From: Setaria digitata
Taxonomy: Eukaryota; Nematoda; Chromadorea; Rhabditida; Setariidae
NCBI GenBank assembly: GCA_003640385.1
Contig: RCAB01000074.1
Span: 1 to 64,000, forward strand
DNA length: 64,000 nucleotides
Direction: 5' to 3'
Shown here one piece after another: positions 1 to 12,425 of this stretch. The translations under genes were made by a program, and so were the position numbers. Below the pieces are notes generated by a model. The model had not been told where the DNA came from and searched no databases. It saw nothing but the letters and a program-made list of their open reading frames with translations. Position 1 is the stretch's first letter, and each line of letters begins with the position of its first letter.

Positions 1-73
1 CTATGAAAAGATCCACTTTGTTCGAAATTATGTAGACGAAAATTTGAAATTATTTGTGAATATTTACGAAATT

Positions 74-1612
74 TTAGAATATAAGGAAAGTGCTTGAAAT
101 AATTTTCCACCATTTCGAAAGCCTCCATTGTTTCGATGCACTTTTATACAGGGGACAAAAAAGTTCCAAAGAACTGAAATTTTAAACAAAACCAAAAGTG
201 AACTTTTAGATACATAGGTTAAGGTCACAAATTTTGTTCAGTCGATTATTAAATCTAGAAGATTTATACTCTGAAAACTGAAAAACTTTTACCGAATAGG
301 CCTGGTTTCTTGCGTACGTCCATGGTTCTCGAAGCTGAACCATCGTTTCGTAATGGATAGATGATGAAAAACATTGTGACTGCGATTAATTTTAAAATAA
401 AACCAGAAAACTGAAAGGACGGAACTGATTACAGCTTACCTATGGCATGATTTAGCCAAAACATTTGAATGACCTATTGAAAACAGCGATACTGCTGAAT
501 AGTTTGTTTTATTAATCACGATGACGTTTGCTTTTTAATCGTCATAATATCTCAAACTGAAATGATTTTTTCAGAAAGCGATTTCTTAGATCAAATCCGA
601 GAACTTTTCATTTGTTCGAAGAGATATCACAGTTTTTTTTTATTACAAACTATGCTGAAGATCAGTGCTATTATGACCAATTAATATTCATTTCTCAAAA
701 GACTTCTTATTTTTATTTCTTCCACTCATTGCCATTGCCATTAAATTCACTTCATATTTCTCATTTTGTCCATTAATTGTTTTTTCGTTTTCATTCATCT
801 TTATTTGCTAACACTTTTTTTTTTTCGTGTTCCTAATACGAATTTTAAAAGCCAACAGTGTTACCTTCCAACTCTAAAAAATGTTGATATTTCGATTCAA
901 CATAGCTAGATTTACAATTTCTACCTTAATTTATCATTATTTTTTTTTTTTTTTTTGAATTTAGTAAATTTTGATCCATCTCTTATTTGGTACTTGGAAT
1001 TAGATTTATATGATAAATTAAGCGAACAGTGGCAAAAATGATTGGCCATAAATCTCGTCGTCGATTTCCATTCAGAGTAGTCACCGTATAAATACAGATG
1101 ATAACGGGGAATGCAACTGCTGTCAGTGATAATGGATAATTCAAGATAACAATAAATAATGACGTTAGCATATACAAAAATAAACCACTGATTACAAATT
1201 TCTGAAAAGATTTTATAAATTAATCAAAAAAAGACGCAGTAGAAACACTTAAAATTCGAAACAAAAAATTGAGTTTTTGTACTGAAGGACTAAAATTCAA
1301 ATAAATTAAGTTGCTGTTTATATTTTGTAAAGTACTAGGTTGTGAACAGTTGTCAAACCAAATCAGCTAATAAACTATAAGTATGGTTGTAGCAGCTTAT
1401 TCAACTGCCGAGCAATTAATCTAAGCTGATAGGTAAATCATCAAATAAGTATATATTTATTTTTTCTCATGATAAAATTTAAAAGAAGACATAAAACTAA
1501 CCGTCTTGTCACATTTTCTTCTCCATTCATCATGCCCATCATCAAATTCCAACTTAAAATCGCGTTCTAATAGAAGTGGATTACTAATGAATAACATGTA
1601 TTTCTGGATATT
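74..1612 (-). CDS. Unassigned membrane protein, 5' end missing
   Basis: I do not recognise this family. Five exons on the minus strand join in consistent phase: 1612-1502, 1201-994, 494-440, 334-293 and 173-74, ending with TAA at 76-74. They give about 171 residues. The first exon encodes a charged stretch (motif LEFDDGHDEWRRK) followed in exon 2 by two hydrophobic segments that look like membrane helices (around LYMLTSLFIVILNYPLS and AFPVIICIYTV), then a basic patch NGNRRRDLW. The C-terminal part is basic and ends with a hydrophobic run. The first two exons are the best supported; the three small downstream exons rest on phase and splice signals only. A further upstream exon is expected because the first exon opens in phase 0 after a TTTTTAG acceptor without a start; a candidate with a GTATGT donor sits near 1747-1689 but is uncertain. 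Confidence 0.4.
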
Positions 1613-1747
1613 CTAAAAACTGAACATTTTGAAAAATCAAATGTAGTAAATCAAAAAAATAAAAGTTTAGAGCAACAACATTACATACGTTTTTCCGATG
1701 TTTCAAAGAAGAAGTCAATAAGAAATAAATAAAATCGTGGTGCACTA

Positions 1748-4700
1748 TTCATTAATATAATGTAAGACCTTTTATAGTAATTCATTTCATCCTTAACAGT
1801 AGGACTTTAGGTTGTTGATAAAATCATAAACTACCGATTTCAATCGTTCTTAGTTAAATTCATTTAATATGAGCAATTAAATATTGACGTGCTATATTCA
1901 TTTGATATACATAGTTACGTATTAATAAAGAAAATTATCTAAATTACCAAATATATAAAGATTTCAAAAAACGAAACGCGAAATTCTTAAAGCACTAGTG
2001 GTGAATAAATTCCTGTTACGTTCAGTTCAGTTAGCATAAAATTTTAAATTGTGGATGAAGCATTTTTTCTGAATTGCTCTTCCTTATGATACAGCTACGA
2101 TAGGAAAAGAAGGCGATGGCTGGATAAGTACGATCGAGTAGAGGAAACAGAAAGATAGAAGTAATGAAATTTTAGTTGCCAAAATCCATTTCAGTCCAAA
2201 GCTCCATCCTAAACTGCTATTTTATTTTGAAGTGATATCAAAGTGCAAATTTTGAACGCTTTCTAAAAAAGGAATTCCTTTTTTTTAACTTCATAAATAA
2301 ATAATTTAAATATGTACAAAATATGTGACTTCATTTCTCGAAACTTACAAATATCTGAAAATTCAACGAAATAACTGTCTTTTATTTAAATATAATAAAT
2401 GAAATATGTTTGTGAATTCCTCGCTATTATCATTAATAGTGATAATGCAAAAAAAAAAAGAAATGGAGAGGTTTGTTATTAACTCACCCTTTAATTCTTC
2501 CACTACATATTGCTAGAAATATGTCAATAATTAATGAAAATTTTTGGAGTTATTAAAAACAAACGAAGTTGATTGAGCGATATAATAGAAGGTTAATTTA
2601 ATTTTCTTACAATCATTGATTGGTTGGTTGCTCAAAAGTTAAGTAAAAGTTATTTAGTTCCACGATGACGATTAGTTATATAAGAACAAAACTTTAAATT
2701 CAGAAGGAAAAAACAGGTAAAAATTTCTTCCTAGAATCTCCCAAAAAGAAGCAATCTTTCATTGGATTGATATAGATAAGTTTAATGTTGAATGTAACTT
2801 GGAATACAACATCTCTTCCTCAACTGCACAAATTAGAAAAAACAGCGGTCTTGAACCAAAAGAGTATGGAGCAACGAATGTTACTTACTAATCGTTGTAT
2901 TATTTTAGAACAGGTCGCAGTTAATAAGTCATTTAAAGCGTCAAGTATTGAAATAAATGCTATGATTGTTTAAACGAGAACGATAATCCTTTAGATTTCT
3001 TCAGTGATTTCTTTTTTTTTCAATTTGAGAATTGAAGAATCTTTTCAACAGTAATACAATTTTCTCAATTTAAAAGGTGGATCTTTATTTAAAAGATTTA
3101 TTGCTAAATTCAGCCTTGAAATTTCATAACTTAAGAAAATTTTGAAACCAAATGATTTTGTTTAAAATTGGAAAGAATTTGTCTGGCATTTATTTGAAGA
3201 AAGCATCATTAGGATATTCTAAAAACAACTATTTATCAGTTCATTCACATCTTCCCAGTAAGGCTACAGTCGAGGCTGATATTATTTGCTTGAATTGAAT
3301 GAAAAACTAAAGAGAAAAAGTTGGTGGGTTGTTTTGTTTCTTCTTTTTTCTCGAATTGAAATCAACAATAATCTGAAAAATTTGTGTAAATATTCCTCTT
3401 CCTTTGCTATTTTCATATTGCGTATTCCATCATTTCACTTTTCTATTATACTCTGTAATTTTTTTCTCTTTCAACTTCATTATTCGTGACGAAAGGAGAG
3501 ATATGAATAGAAGCAGATGGAATACATGAATGGAAAATAATTTATGATGTTGACTGACTTGTATATAAGTACTGTGCCTGATATTCCTTTTTTCTCTGCT
3601 TTGCAAAAGTATTCTTAAAAATCTATAACACTGAAGTATAAAATTGACTGTAATTTTGGTTAATTCATTTTATGCTCTTTCCGATTAACAAATCCGGACG
3701 GAAAGTCCTTCTCCTACAGGAAAAAATTTCATAAAAAATGCATTAGTGCAGGCAAGATTTGTCCAGTCTAATCTTACAGCAAAACTTTGGTATGATCATA
3801 TCCAAAGCAGAATTAAAGAGTACGAAGTGTTTTAGTTAACCATTACATAAAGAATGTTTTATAGTTGAGATAAAAAAATTTTTCATTAAATTCTTAATTT
3901 TCCAAATTTTTTTAACATTTGTTCAGATATAAATAGCTTTATAGACTAACAAAAAGGACTCAGCAACTTGTTACAGTTTAAAACTGCTATGGCAACGAAT
4001 ATTTCAGCATGGAAAAGAGTATAAATTAATAATCTATTTTTAAACATTGGTTATCATAATTCTGTGGAAAAAAAGTGAAGGAGAATTTCTGCCACTTCGA
4101 TTTCAAATTCTAATTATAACAACTTTAATAAATTTTATCCGTAAAAATGCTGAAATAAAAAATAAAATGATGAAAAAAACTTCCACCGCTAACTATTTTA
4201 ATGGTATAAACCAGAAAATCGTACTGTGCCAACATCCTGGAATCCAAATATTTCCAAGCAAAAATTGCCTTTCATTTTTTCGTTTCATAATGTATCTTAT
4301 TAATCACTGAATTGTCATCTCACTATTGACAATAAATTGCCTTCAGAGACAATCAAAAAGAAATGTCCGAGTGAAAAGATCAGAGGATTAACAAATGTTA
4401 ATAACATCAGATTTTTTCTGAAAACATTAGTTAAAACGGCAAATTTACCTTCAGGATTCGGAAAATTTCCATTTTACTCTTAATCTAGGCAATGAATTTT
4501 GTTTTAGTCTATAACCTATAATAATTAAAGTACTTCGAACATCAACTTAATTGCTTGCTTGCTCTCAAATTTAAATTACAAAAAATCTGCCGATCGATTT
4601 TGTTCGCTTCCAATTGCCACGGGGGGCTCAATACGGAAGTAGAGAATCTCAATAACAATAAAACGTTAAAATGGCTGGAATGACACTTTTTCAAAAATTT

Positions 4701-7700
4701 CATTTTCCAATATTTCTCAATTTTCTAAGGAACCAAAAATTTAATTAGCTTAATGAATGACTCACTAATATAAAAGCTTCTGTTTGACTTCCACATCTTG
4801 ATTTATCTCATTGCTAGTGTTTTTGACTCATAATTTAGAAGAGAACCAACCATGCAAATTATGTAAAAAATGTTAGGGATTTCATCGAAGCAGTTGACTG
4901 ACTATTTTAAGGTAATTATTGTAATTAAATTGGTTAAAAAACCGGGATGTGCAAAAAACTATTGATTTAGATTTTTTTTTTGATTTTAAAAATTCCATAA
5001 GAATTTTTGAAATTCGCGAAACTTATCATCAAAATCTTGGTGGGGTTAAAAACTGCAACTCGAAATTTCTTTTGAATTTATTTATTTTTTTGAAATTTTC
5101 ACTTTAGTCATTCATTTTTCGGATAGGATAATATAAATTTATTACAGTATTTGTTTTGATATCCGGCTTAAGCATTAATCATACTTATTTAATTATTTCT
5201 ATTTAAACAACTACTAGCACATGAATGATATGATTACTGTTATTGTTTTCTCTCTTTTCGTCTATATAAAACAAGTATAATCAAATAAAATTTAGAAGGA
5301 AATGTGGAAATAATTAAGGAAAGTTTTATGAACGGACGAATTTCTTATAAATGTTAGTATATTAATCATGTTATTTTATGATTATCTTGCTATTGAAAAC
5401 GCCGCCAACTTTCAATAAATTTGAACAAAAAAATCTTCCTTTAAAAAGCTGTTTTCGGAAACTTTTACTTTAAGCTTACTTCAGATTTAGAAGGACTGGA
5501 AAAAAAGAAAACTTTTCAGTGCATTTTTCTGCCACTCGATTTATCAATTATTAAAAATAATTTGCAGTGGTCATACTTACTTTGACGACTAACAGCTCAA
5601 CTGCTTAATAATGGTAAAACGAAATAACTGTTCCCTTTGAATTGATGAGCGAGAATAATATCAGCAGTGGGAAATGATCAGAGTTCAAAATGTGATAAGC
5701 AAATCATTTCAAATGTTATCAGTGGTGATACCACTCTACCGCACACTATTATATATTGATCGAAACATCCCGGTATATCAGTGTATCTGGGAAGAAAAAA
5801 TCAATATTAGAAAGAATTGACAAGAGAAAAATGAAATTGCAAATGGATACGACGACTAAATTATGCATCCATCTGATGCACATCCCGAAAGCCTAAATTA
5901 TGATTGGGTCCTCTGGGTTCTGATTTTCTCCATTTCTCATCCAAAACTCGTTAGAACTTTTAAGATAACTATTTCTCTCCAGGCAGCATAATTTATTTAT
6001 TCAAAATCGGTGTTGGATAAGGAGAAGAGAAAAGGACTTTAAAAGGAACAGATCCAGTGAATGCCCAGCGTTCTACATTGTTTAGTAAATTACGATTAAT
6101 CACAATTTTAATCCAAGACTCCAGGATAAAAATAATTATTGGGGAAAGCATGAAAATAAGTTCTGGAGAAAAGCTGGATCATCTACTTTTCTTTAATTTC
6201 AGACTATGACTGCGTGATCAGAATCTATTTCAAAGTGTTCTGAAAAAGTAAAAGAAAATGATACTTAAATGTTCAAAATCATAAGAGCTATTGGTAAATT
6301 TTGTGAAATTCTTCGAGCTTCAAAAATTCTCAAATGAATGATGACTGTATCATTCATGTCAATAAGAATGATGCATCATATTAAGTTTTAATGAGGCAAT
6401 AACCAAAAATTTAAACACAATAATAATATAAATGCAGTTCATTCGAACAATGTTTGGTGGTAATTATCAGAACGATTTTCTTACAATAGCTTTCTATTAG
6501 TTTATTGAATTTGTTTGCCAAGATATTTAAAAGTTATTCTTGTAATAAAATCTGAAATCACCAAAATTTAAAAAAAAAATTCGAAAAATTAATATGGAAC
6601 TTTTGCGCTTCCTAAAAAGCAAAAACTATTGCACCAAAAGAAATAAAAAGAAATCAGGCAATTCTGAGGAGGTCAGTATTTTGAACAACTGTTTCATCAG
6701 TGTTAAATTCAGATAATACTACCTTTGCTATCAAACAGAAGAAAAGAATACAGAAATTACTTAGACATATAATTTGCATTTGATTTAAGAAAAAAGAAAT
6801 GTAGGGAAAGTTACTCAAATTGCTATTCAGCCTATCACTAATATAAGCAGCAATAATATCAGTTTAATACTTTTATCTAATTCGTCAAATGACTTATTAT
6901 AAACAGGAAACTTCAACATATAAATCACGAGGATTGTGAGAAAAGTATTGAAAAATGCAAAAAGTAATTTGACAATTCTAAAAGGAAAATAAAATGAATC
7001 CCTGATGAGACCACATGTTGAAGCAATAAAAATAGCGATTAGATGGTATCATCAGCAGAATCACCGTTAGAACCCAGGAGATAATGTCTTATTAAATTAA
7101 GATATTATTAGATATATCGTGATTCGGAAATAAATTAATTAATGCAAAATTAAACTAATTCTATATTTTAAGGCTGTTTATGGACTATGCAGCCATACTT
7201 TGGTGTAATCTTACATAATCTGCAAAAATATCATAAAAACTTTTGATGTTCGCTATATCTATTAAATTTGAAAATTGAAAACTATTAGTTGAACAGGAAA
7301 AAATGGATGAAAAGAAGAAGTGACAAGACTCAAAACTCAATTCATCATTTGTTTCAATGATTTGCTCAACTTCTTGATAAACATCGTGCTATCTTAAGCT
7401 TACGTCAGTGAGGCTTTTAAAAGAAACAGAAAATAGATGCACTGATTAGTTTTAACTAAGAATTTGTAGCAGAGTACAGTAAAAAGATTTAAAATTCCGA
7501 AACTTGATAACATGAAGTAACAAAGATACTTCTTTTCATTACTTAACTTCTAACAAATGGGAGAAAATGTAAAAAGTTTATCCACATAATTTCAATCACA
7601 AGATAGGAAGTTCGAGAATTCCAGAATAACTGATATATGAAATGTTAAAATCATCAGAGAAAATAGCATTATTTGTATCAGTGACCAGAAATCAGGTATG

Positions 7701-8912
7701 TTTAAATATGAGACGGAATGCACAGGTGCTTTAGCTCAGATCGCTTGGAACAGTTGTGTCTATCGAGAGTATTTATCATTTATCATTATACGCTATCATT
7801 GTTATTACCACCATTGTTACAAATTTAATTATTTTATCGAGTAAGCTGATTTTATCGTAAAAACATGTATACATATACAAATGTTGGCCTCAATTTGAGA
7901 AATTTTTGATAATATTTATTGATAAAAGATATTTAAACATGGTATTTTAATGTTTTCAAAAACCAGATTGAAAAAAATTCATTCACTCTTCGAGTGAATT
8001 TAAAGTAATTCTTTTTCTTTTTTGTCTGCAAATTTTCAATGCTCATCGTTATTATTCGATGTGAAATAAAAAGAAAAATAGTACTATTATATTATTAATT
8101 TACTCAGACACTTTTGATTACATCAGTAAGTCAAATTTATCACTAGCTTTTCAATTTTCCTTCAAAACTTATAAATATGTCGTTTCAAAACCCAAAAATT
8201 TTAATCAAAAGGTGTTCAAATCCGCTCAACAGAACAAGAAATTTTACCAATACTTTCTCCTGGAGAATTTTTCTAAAAAACGAAACTTGAGAGAATTTAA
8301 ACTTGGAAATTTGTTGAAAAAGAAACTTGGAAAAGCTGAATCAGAAGGTCGTTTAGAATTTTCTCAAAACTTTTGAGAGAATTTTAAACGCAATTTGAAA
8401 AGAAACGGAAATAATACATTCGAATAAAAAAATTCCATGTGCAATTTCAGTTCAAAAAATTTATTTCAGGTAAAAATTATTACAGAAGAAAAGGAACTAT
8501 TATCAGTGATATCCAGTTTTACGTACGTATTGACCAAATAATAGTCGAACCAGTGTTTGGCAGTAAATTGATAATGTTGTCATCATCAACAAGATGTAGG
8601 AGGGACGCAAATCGGACTAGAAAAATTTCCGATTGAGAGACGATTCGAAAAAATAGTCCATTATACAGTAAATGTTATGAGGTCAAATAAGGCATAGCAT
8701 TTCATTACAAATAAAAGGATATAGTCTAATCTACAAGGGGAGTACTGAACTGCAACTTAACGTATTACATCCATACCACTACATTTTATATCCTTCTTAA
8801 TACGAACAAAACTTGCAATTCGATTTTTCTACTTGAAAGAAAGTTTCCTCCAACGATCACTGTTTATCTCTATATTCTGGCGCAAAACTTTTTTCGCTTC
8901 GAAATTTTTATG
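1748..8912. other. Long AT-rich stretch without a supported gene
   Basis: Both strands were read. Open frames here are short (under 90 codons), lack good splice partners and have no recognisable protein similarity, for example 2785-2973 and 4047-4310 on the plus strand. There are many A or T runs and one weak inverted repeat near 8358-8388. It may be intergenic sequence or contain the unfound 5' exons of the minus-strand gene that ends at 74. Confidence 0.5.
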
Positions 8913-10771
8913 TTAAGATTTGAAAGTTATGGAAGTGCATCCAACTCGTTCATAAATCCAAACGTGAGAAAAATCAACATGATAAAATGGTATTAGGTAA
9001 TCATCGACTGTTTTTGCAACTGCAATTATCTACTTATAGAAAATATCACGTATTTCGTACGCACTTCGATAGTACATGTTTTTTAAAACTTACCTGCATA
9101 ACACGACGCATATAAATTTGTATGATAACATGAGATGTCAGAACAGCCGAGGCGCTTGTAAACAAATAAGCTTTACTCAGTTGTTGTGTAATACATCCCA
9201 CAATGATAAGGAACTAATATTTTGATAATTAGATTCTATTCTTCAGAATGATGATAATGGAAAATCATGAAAACTTAGGACAGTAAAAGACAGAAAACAA
9301 TATTGAACGATAACGACACTGAATAAAGTTTGCAGTGATTGAAAAACCATGAAAGCCTAGCAGTGCTTGACTCTAGAGCTATCTAAAACTAGAAACATCC
9401 AACTTACAATGAATCCAATACCATTAATAATTCCAAAGTATGCCTGTCGATCACTGCCAAGTCTGTGGCCCAAAATCCTTGAAATTACTGATACAAAAAG
9501 CATATTGATAATTTCGATCGGTAAAATAATTGTTGTTGAGCAGTTGCTGAAGAGGAAACCTACTAACAAACCCTGAAATACACTAGGAGAGTTAAATGTT
9601 AAAGTCTCCATCGTTAAATTATATATAATATCTATAATTATTGCCCAGATAAGGACCCTGTTTAATTATTTCATTTCCTCTTATGATATTAATTCAAGCA
9701 TATTCAGTAGCACCCTTTCCGGAATTTTCCCCGAAAATCTTGGGAATATTCGTACTTGGAATAGAGCAGCAATAAGCAGTGTAAATCGTGATTTCCGACT
9801 GTATTCTTCGTATTTTGATAAATGGATATAAAGCATGGCTGGTATAATGATATATGCAAGTAATATAGCTGATGATGTATCAATGAAGAAATTCAATAGT
9901 AGCGGTAAAATTGTCGATCCTGAAATGATATTTCATTAGTTTTAGATGATTTTTTACAAGGATACAACTTAACCTGGAAGGAGATACCCAGGAAATTCCA
10001 TCCTGGTCTATCAACCAGCTATTAGATTAGACATTCTTAAACGAATATTATAATATTATTTCGGAATTAAAAGCGTTTTCCAACGGTATTTAAAACTTCT
10101 AGTGCCATATCATAAAGATGTTAAAATAAACGGTCAAAAAAAGAACCTTGAAAATACGAAAAGTAATATCCGGCAAGTACGATTGTACCCCAGGAAAATG
10201 TCATGAAGAAACGATGAAAATTGAGGTTCCCTGGTATCGGTGACTAGAAAAGGTCAAGAAAGGTTTTAAACTACAATTTTATAGTATGAAATGAATTCTA
10301 TAATCGGGTGATGGCGTATTTTCGAATAGTGATCGAATCTTGTGCGTCAGAGGTAGTAATAACTTCAAATTTTCAATTGTCATTCATTCGTTAGTCCGCA
10401 TTTAATTACTAATAAAAAAAAAGTGCCTGGTCCTCGATAGCAGTAATCATATCATTGGCCTTAAGTCTGGCATCCTTCTCAGTTTCTCGACAAAATGCTG
10501 GTAACTTCTGAATGGTAGCGTGAGCAAATTGCTGAAATTCTGTTGACCGTCTGAGAAAAACTTCGTACACTGCAATAGATTTTGGATCGTACTGAATGTG
10601 GACTGAAAACAAAGCGAACGAAATTGGAACAGAACAGAAGTAACGATTATTACTCTACAGCTGTATGGTGGATAAATATAAATAGTATCTCATAACAGGG
10701 AAAAAACAAAAGATACTTTCATGGAGATCGTCACGGATTTGATAAAACGAAATCTGATTTGATGAGTCCAT
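8913..10771 (-). CDS. Bax inhibitor-1-like multi-pass membrane protein
   Basis: Eight exons close in phase into about 303 aa: 10771-10717, 10602-10427, 10243-10158, 10002-9974, 9919-9756, 9572-9408, 9213-9094 and 9029-8913 (TAA). The start ATG at 10771 has an in-frame stop just upstream. From exon 3 on, the order of hydrophobic helices and spacing follow TMBIM6/BI-1: a helix after LNFHRFF, a long hydrophobic pair, a charged loop SKYEEYSRKSRF followed by GLLVGFLF (BI-1 has a similar QKRLGLLAGF step), a SDRQAYFGI turn, and a last loop with DDY then VDFSHVWIY. BI-1 proteins are ER ion-leak and cell-death regulators; similarity here is weak, so function is inference. The first about 78 residues are a soluble extension not typical of BI-1. 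Exon 2 to 3 needs a GC donor, and exon 3 to 4 uses weak sites. If that join is wrong, a shorter 197-residue protein could start at the ATG at 10001. Confidence 0.5.
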
Positions 10772-12425
10772 CTCCGGTCATCGTATGCTCAACCGTTCAG
10801 CAATACTTCAGGAAAGTAAAAATGGCTTCTTAGAGGCTGACGTTGAATAAATTGCGGTAAACTAATAGGAATGAAGAAGTATACGTGAACGTAACGCATA
10901 TAGATCACAAGAAGGTCAAAGAGTTCTACGCGTACTGTTCGCCGTCTTTTTATCGGTATCACGTACCTGGGCACTTATAAGAAATAAGTGCATAGTTCGG
11001 TATCCCTAGCTAATACAATGCATATGTAGTGAATATTGTATAATTACCTGAATCTCCGAAACCGTGCGACCATACCTGTAATTAAATAGGGATTAGTAAT
11101 TCAATTTCATAAGTGCGCTCCTTCTTTTCTCCTTCCTACACTTGCAGAAAAATCAGCAATTACTTTCCACCAACACAACACCGCTTGCTACAAAAAATTC
11201 GGACTAACTCTCGCAGGCAACTTTTAGAAAACAGCGAACAGTATGGCCTAACCAGAACTAATTAATTAATTAATTACCCTGCACAGTCACGTGCACAACA
11301 AACCCTCTCCACTCCCGTATGCTCTTTCGTTTAACTCTCATTACCAGTTACCTATATCAGTGCGCACTGTACACTTTCTCGCTCAAAGCATCATATTAAC
11401 ATGAATTTCTCAGCGCTCTTTCCAGAGAAGTCTGTAATTTTCATGCCATGCATTTCTCTCTCTTTCCCTGTTCTTTCACAATTTCTGTCAATCTCTGATG
11501 TTACTTATTCTTCAAACTGTCTATGGAATAGTCGCATGCTCTGCTTAGCTCTTTCATGCCTTCTCATCAATCTTTACACCTACTTTTTTCAGCACCCCCC
11601 GTGCTCTCATAAGTCTTCCGTCCCCTCTCTCTCAGTTTTTATCGGTATTGCTACCTACTCATGTTCAATACTCTTTCTGGAAATCATGAACTCTGCTTTA
11701 ATCTTTTCCAACTATGTTTCACTCTGATCCTTGAACAGTCCATCACTCTTGGCTACCTATCCATTCCTAATACTCTGTTAGAGTACTCTCGATCGCTAAT
11801 TCTCTTCATCAACTACAAAATGAAAAGTTCTGAAAAAATCTAAACCACAGTTTCATGTGCCTTTGACAACTGATTAAGGACTGGAGGCTTCGCTAATTGC
11901 TAATTATCCACATCTCCAATCATGTCCTTCAGCCTGTCTCCGCTCCAGTAACTACCCTTGTGGTAAATAACCCAACACATATATTGCTCGTTCATTCGTT
12001 TCTTCCGCTTATTAAAATTTCGGTTGTATACTAATTTTCAGGAAGATTATGTTACATCAGCAGGGTGCTGTAAAGGAAGTCAAACTGATTACCGAAAAAA
12101 CAAGAAGCGGAACATGGGGAAAATTTCTAACGCAGCAAGGTACTATCTTAAGTAGAAGTTTCATTTAATAGCCGTCCAAGTAAAAATTCCGATTAATTAC
12201 ATTAAGGATAGTAATTGGCAGGTACAGTGTAATCATTTAACACCGAGGTTGAAGAACTGAAGTATTTTTTTCAATTCAGCAACTGACTCTTTCAATTTTT
12301 GCGGAAGTTTAGGTGAAAGAAATGTTATTTAACTCATTTTCGAGTCATGCTGCATTGTTAAATCAGAGCAATAAAGAAATTGCTCGATCTTGATTCAGAA
12401 CTTCATCTCATGACCTGAAGTGAAA
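10772..12425. promoter_or_regulatory. Shared upstream region of two divergent genes
   Basis: The minus-strand membrane-protein gene and the plus-strand mel-28 point away from each other here, so this about 1.65-kb interval should hold both promoters. It has a pyrimidine-rich stretch from about 11100 to 11960 and an ATTA repeat near 11257-11276. A minus-strand open frame at 10974-10789 and a small ATG exon near 11074 are open but Arg-rich, run into a stop 18 bases before the next start, and are not annotated as coding. The plus frame 11401-11727 shows no protein character. Confidence 0.35.

Noticed and set aside
10789..11078. Minus-strand exons upstream of the BI-1-like gene (a short ATG exon and an Arg-rich frame)
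   Set aside because: They do join in phase, but the frame ends 18 bases before the next start and the peptide looks random; more likely promoter or leader sequence.
11401..11727. Plus-strand open frame of 108 codons
   Set aside because: Lies in a pyrimidine-rich stretch, giving a Ser/Leu/Phe/Cys-rich translation with no splice context or recognisable motif.
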